From contig CAMYKI010000012.1 of the NCBI GenBank assembly GCA_947258985.1, positions 49,364-113,363 on the forward strand: a stretch of 64,000 bases of DNA. The letters run 5' to 3'. The notes below the pieces were generated by a model. That model was not told where the DNA came from, did no database searches, and worked only from the letters and a program-made list of their open reading frames with translations. This document shows positions 60,944-64,000 of the stretch, in pieces; within the stretch, counting starts at the first letter, position 1, and each line of letters opens with the position of its first letter. This stretch comes from an uncultured Acidimicrobiaceae bacterium (GTDB lineage Bacteria; Actinomycetota; Acidimicrobiia; Spongiisociales; UBA5794). Both the position numbers and the translations under genes were made by a program.

Positions 60944-61084
60944 ACTACACAGACAGACGAACGAGAACCTCGATCGGGTGACATGCGGTTGAAATCTCTC
61001 GACCAGCGTGGTCGTGCAGGAGTAGCGAGACCCGGTCGATTCGCCACAGAGAGTTCCCTGCCTCGAGTCGGTCTGGGTGGTCGG

Positions 61085-61423
61085 TCAGGCGTCTTGACCG
61101 AAGATTACGCGTCGCTCTCCGGGTCCTGCTGCGTAGAACAAGTCGTAGGTATTGCGGTTTGGTTGGGTCGCAGTGCATCGAAGAAGGTCGGCATGGAAAT
61201 CCTCCATGAGACCGGTTTGCCTGAACCGCTCTGCGTCTTGTTTCGACCTGAACTGGGTAATGATCAGAACCTTGCCGGGATCATCGGAATCGAGATACAC
61301 GGCATGAACGTCCGGTGCCCCCTCGATAGCGCCGGCTTGCTCCTCCCAGCGCTGAACGGCTCCAACGAACTTCTGTCGCATCGGCATTGGAACTCTGCAC
61401 TCGGTAACGACTAAGTAATGCAT
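61085..61423 (-). CDS. Antibiotic biosynthesis monooxygenase-like dimeric alpha/beta barrel protein
   Basis: 112 residues from ATG 61423. MHYLVVTECRVPMPMRQKFV, VHAVYLDSDDPGKVLIITQF and SKQDAERFRQTGLMEDFHAD follow the strand-helix-strand pattern of ABM/EthD-like ferredoxin-fold domains. Such proteins act as cofactor-free monooxygenases, haem-degrading enzymes or simple stress proteins. Monocistronic. Confidence 0.65.
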   Translation of the reverse strand: MHYLVVTECRVPMPMRQKFVGAVQRWEEQAGAIEGAPDVHAVYLDSDDPGKVLIITQFRSKQDAERFRQTGLMEDFHADLLRCTATQPNRNTYDLFYAAGPGERRVIFGQDA

Positions 61424-61727
61424 GCGCTCACTCTACTGATGCCGTGTCCCGGCGGGATGATGAAAGGAACCGAGGCGAATCGGGTTCACGGCGGTGTTGC
61501 CCGCCCGGACCAAGGAGGTCGTCGTTCACGGCGCCGAAAAGGGACTACGAGGGCCTGTTGCGGCCCCCGCATCGGAGATAGGCTGGAGCCATGGATTCGC
61601 CGAACCCGGGTCCGTCAGTACCGACCCGGTTGGGCGAGCCACCTCCGCTTCGGTCGTCGTGTTCCCGGGGCACCCGCCGCCTTCGACCAGCGCGTTGGAG
61701 GAAGGCTCTGTGGCGAAAGGACCCACC
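61424..61727. other. 304-base gap without a convincing gene
   Basis: Nothing coding is supported here; open frames are arginine/proline-rich shadows. The gap should contain divergent promoters for the ABM-like gene and the lipoprotein gene, but no confident -35/-10 pair was found. Confidence 0.4.
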
Positions 61728-62549
61728 ATGAAGCAACGCGCCCTGGCCGGTGCTGCGCTGGCCCTGGCAACACTTCTCATCTTCGGCGCGTGTAGCGACA
61801 CACCAGACACCGGTGTCGGGCCCGGACCGGTGGGGCCGGTTGGTCCCCAAGGTGAGGTCGGCCCCCAAGGGGACATCGAGCCCGGGGGAGGCGCCGAGAA
61901 GATCCCCGGCTCCGGCGACATCGTTGTTGAGACACGAGACGTTGCTGGGTTCGAGCGCATAGACCTTGCCGGGGAAGGTCGGGTAGAGGTCAGTCTCGGC
62001 GGTGACCCATCATTGACAATCGAGACTGACGACAACTTGATGGAGTATCTCGAGATCTTGGTCTCGGGAACGACGCTGACGCTGCGAACGATCGGTGACG
62101 GTGCGTTCGACATCGACCCCACCGCCTCCATCGTCTGGCGTGTCACGGTACCGATGCTGGTTGAAGTCACGATCAGTGGCGCCGGCTCAATCGACGCCCC
62201 CGGTCTTGAGGGCGACCGCATCGACGCATCTGTCGACGGTGCCGGCGATATCACCCTCCCCGGGCTAGATACGGGGGTACTGGTTGCCCAGATCAACGGG
62301 GCCGGAAGCATCATTGCCGGCGGAGCGGCAGAGAGCGTCGACGCCTCGGTCAACGGTGCCGGCACGATTGATCTCGGTGAACTGGAAACTGTCGACGCGT
62401 CGCTGCGCATCAACAGTTCGGCGAACGTCACCGTTTGGGCAACCGGAGAGATCGACATTTCCGGGGACGGGCCGGGCACGGTCGCAGTCTACGGATCGCC
62501 GGAAATCTCCGGTGGTGGGGATCGGGTGACACTGCTGGGCGAGAAGTGA
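61728..62549 (+). CDS. Lipoprotein with collagen-like linker and GIN (DUF2807) domain
   Basis: 273 residues from ATG 61728; an in-frame GTG at 61710 has GGAGGAAGG upstream and may be the true start. The signal peptide ends in a lipobox (IFGAC). A short collagen-like stretch GPGPVGPVGPQGEVGPQGD follows at about residues 31-49, then a repetitive beta-helix GIN domain (SGAGSIDAPGLEGDRIDASV, DGAGDITL, NGAGSIIAGG, NGAGTIDLG, each about 20 residues). Extracellular; possibly adhesive or structural. Confidence 0.85.
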   Translation: MKQRALAGAALALATLLIFGACSDTPDTGVGPGPVGPVGPQGEVGPQGDIEPGGGAEKIPGSGDIVVETRDVAGFERIDLAGEGRVEVSLGGDPSLTIETDDNLMEYLEILVSGTTLTLRTIGDGAFDIDPTASIVWRVTVPMLVEVTISGAGSIDAPGLEGDRIDASVDGAGDITLPGLDTGVLVAQINGAGSIIAGGAAESVDASVNGAGTIDLGELETVDASLRINSSANVTVWATGEIDISGDGPGTVAVYGSPEISGGGDRVTLLGEK

Positions 62550-62562
62550 CCAAGGGAGGCTG

Positions 62563-63876
62563 ATGGCGATGGCTACACGACCGTTGTATCTCACGGCCGC
62601 CGTGGCGGCGCTGGCGGTGATGCTTGCCTCCTGCAGCGGCGGAGACCCTGGTGAAACCGCAACCTCTTCCGTCGGGACGCAATCGACGACAACCGAGAAT
62701 GAACCAACGCCTACCACCGCGGCTACCGAGCTTGGTTCCATTTCCGTCGCGACCGACGCTGAGATCGTGGCGTCGCTAGAGAGCGGAGATATCCCCTCGG
62801 CGGCGGCTGCGATCATCATCGGCGACGAGATCGTTTGGGCGAAGGGCTATGGCGAACAGGCCTCGCTCGACACCGTCTACATGGTGGGATCGATCGACAA
62901 GTCGTTCATCGCGACCGCGGCGATGCAATTGGTCGACCAAGGGCTCATCGACCTGCAAGCCAACATCAACACCTACCTTCCGTTCCCCGTGCGGCATCCC
63001 GACTATCCAGACACCGCAGTCACAGTGGAGCAACTCATGTTGCATCGCTCAGGACTTGTCGGTGATCTTCCCGACTCGTCGTGGTACGACAACGACCTCA
63101 CTGCGCTGCAGTGGGCTGCGGATGAGTTCGGGAGTGATATCAGCGAAAACCCCTACACCGACGGGCGACCTCCCCTCGGCGACTACCTGGCCAGCCACTT
63201 CGAGCAACCAGACACCGCTGGTCTGTGGATCTTCGAGCCGGACACCGATTGGAAGTACTCCAATCTCGGGGTCCACCTGCTGCTCGGTTACGTAGTCGAG
63301 CAGGTCAGCGGCCAGACCATCGAGACCTATATCGAAGACCGCGTCCTGGCCCCGCTCGGCATGGACGACACCGGCTTTGAGGCCGCCGACTACGACGAAT
63401 CGGTCCTGGCGGTGCCGTACACGAGAGTGGATGGCGTAAACGAACCGCTGCCGATCACCGGGATGAGCGCAAGCGGCCGGCTTCGGACCACGGCGACCGA
63501 CCTGGCCCGTTTCCTCGGGGCGCACATGGGTGCCGGCAGCTTCGCCGGTGCGGAGATCCTCTCGCCGGAGTCGATGAACACGATGCACGAAGTCCATACC
63601 CCGCTCGGGGGAACCGATTCCGATCAGCTTCGGTTCCGCGGGATCGGCTACGGGTGGTGGCTGTGGACGGAGGACCGCTCGGGACACGGCGGGGCGGTAC
63701 CGGGTTTCCTAGCCAAGATGGTCATGCAAGAGACCGATGATGGCGTTGTTGGCGTCGTGGTCATGATCAACGTCGGGTGCAGTCTCAACTGCGACGAGAC
63801 CTGGCAAGGGCTGTATTGGGTGCCGCTGCGGGAGCTACTCCTCGCCGAAGCCCGTGCCATGCTCGCCAGCACCTAG
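62563..63876 (+). CDS. Serine hydrolase, beta-lactamase class C/penicillin-binding-like lipoprotein
   Basis: 437 residues from ATG 62563, 13 bases after the preceding stop. The lipobox VMLASC and a Thr-rich linker precede the catalytic domain. The nucleophile motif is SIDK (in YMVGSIDKSFIA) and the second motif YSN (in DWKYSNLGVHLL). GHGGAVPG near residue 370 takes the place of KTG. Such proteins act as esterases, D-amino acid amidases or carboxypeptidases as often as true beta-lactamases. Surface-anchored. Confidence 0.88.
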   Translation: MAMATRPLYLTAAVAALAVMLASCSGGDPGETATSSVGTQSTTTENEPTPTTAATELGSISVATDAEIVASLESGDIPSAAAAIIIGDEIVWAKGYGEQASLDTVYMVGSIDKSFIATAAMQLVDQGLIDLQANINTYLPFPVRHPDYPDTAVTVEQLMLHRSGLVGDLPDSSWYDNDLTALQWAADEFGSDISENPYTDGRPPLGDYLASHFEQPDTAGLWIFEPDTDWKYSNLGVHLLLGYVVEQVSGQTIETYIEDRVLAPLGMDDTGFEAADYDESVLAVPYTRVDGVNEPLPITGMSASGRLRTTATDLARFLGAHMGAGSFAGAEILSPESMNTMHEVHTPLGGTDSDQLRFRGIGYGWWLWTEDRSGHGGAVPGFLAKMVMQETDDGVVGVVVMINVGCSLNCDETWQGLYWVPLRELLLAEARAMLAST

Positions 63877-63909
63877 CTATCCGTTTTGGCGTCGCAGAGC
63901 GGGGCGGTT

Positions 63910-64000
63910 TCAAGGGTTGGCCGCGACGAGTTGGTTTAGTCGTTCGGCTGGGTTTTCCCAGTCGAGTGTCATTCTTGGTCTGTTGTTGAGTGATCTTGCG
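63910..64000 (-). mobile_element. C-terminal end of an IS30-family transposase (partial, runs off right edge)
   Basis: The minus-strand frame from the right edge to the TGA at 63910-63912 reads SLNNRPRMTLDWENPAERL and NQLVAANP, the standard C-terminus of IS30-type DDE transposases. Only 30 codons lie inside the window; the rest of the element and its other end are beyond it. The element's end should lie a little left of 63910, close after the serine hydrolase stop, but the terminal inverted repeat cannot be defined without the other end. Confidence 0.8.

Noticed and set aside
1-64000. tRNA, rRNA, tmRNA and riboswitch genes
   Set aside because: Most gaps are short and I recognised no cloverleaf, rRNA or known riboswitch core in any of them; small RNAs cannot be excluded by eye.

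Overview
The window is about 64 kb of GC-rich, gene-dense bacterial DNA. The gene set points to an actinobacterium, probably an uncultured Acidimicrobiia-like lineage. Signs of this are a large SARP/BTAD-type regulator with an NB-ARC-like ATPase, two deazaflavin (F420)-type enzyme families (a DDN-like protein and a luciferase-like oxidoreductase), a DUF2236 protein, many lipoproteins with threonine-rich linkers, and frequent GTG or TTG starts with ATGA stop/start overlaps. I found no rRNA, tRNA, CRISPR array or phage. The only mobile-element trace is the end of an IS30-type transposase at the right edge.

Layout. 1-7.9 kb is a galactoside locus: a divergent sugar-binding lipoprotein, GH42 beta-galactosidase, DeoR regulator, galT, galK and an uncharacterised glycosyltransferase-like gene, with a perfect inverted repeat in the shared promoter region. 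7.9-15.2 kb holds the SARP regulator, two flavodoxin-like proteins, two lipoproteins, a ManA-like isomerase and a ROK sugar kinase. 15.3-24 kb holds a DUF3160 lipoprotein, a CapA-like lipoprotein whose frame runs into it, PanE, a Ub/Mut7-C protein, a dienelactone hydrolase and two unknowns. 24-29.7 kb is a tightly overlapping minus-strand operon: a cyanuric acid/barbiturate ring-opening hydrolase, then YlbF, FdrA and YlbE homologues and an APH(6)-like kinase. 29.8-36 kb holds DDAH, a membrane glycosyltransferase, an esterase, hypA with an Mrp-like ATPase, an Asp/Glu racemase and a DDN protein. 36-43.6 kb holds DinB, trkH/trkA, DUF445, azlCD and plsC. 43.7-53.8 kb holds a Pat-like acetyltransferase, DUF1684, a histidine kinase, an F420-type oxidoreductase, DUF2236, a Ser/Thr dehydratase and typA. 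54-57.9 kb holds an AhpD-like gene with an in-frame TGA, a divergent arsR-permease-thioredoxin-like operon and deoC. 58-61 kb is an ECF sigma operon flanked by paralogous membrane proteins. 61-64 kb holds an ABM-like protein, a GIN-domain lipoprotein, a serine hydrolase and the IS30 fragment.

Most notable: the AhpD-like gene at 54093-55079 has TGA exactly where the second active-site cysteine of the E-x11-C-x2-C-x3-H signature should be, and a two-tier stem-loop with bacterial SECIS geometry follows directly. It is therefore a strong candidate selenoprotein. Second, the pairing of a ring-opening hydrolase with FdrA/YlbE/YlbF suggests a phosphorolytic route that could recover carbamoyl phosphate from ureidomalonate. 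A small family of intergenic palindromic repeats is also present at 15.2, 36.4 and 50.9 kb.
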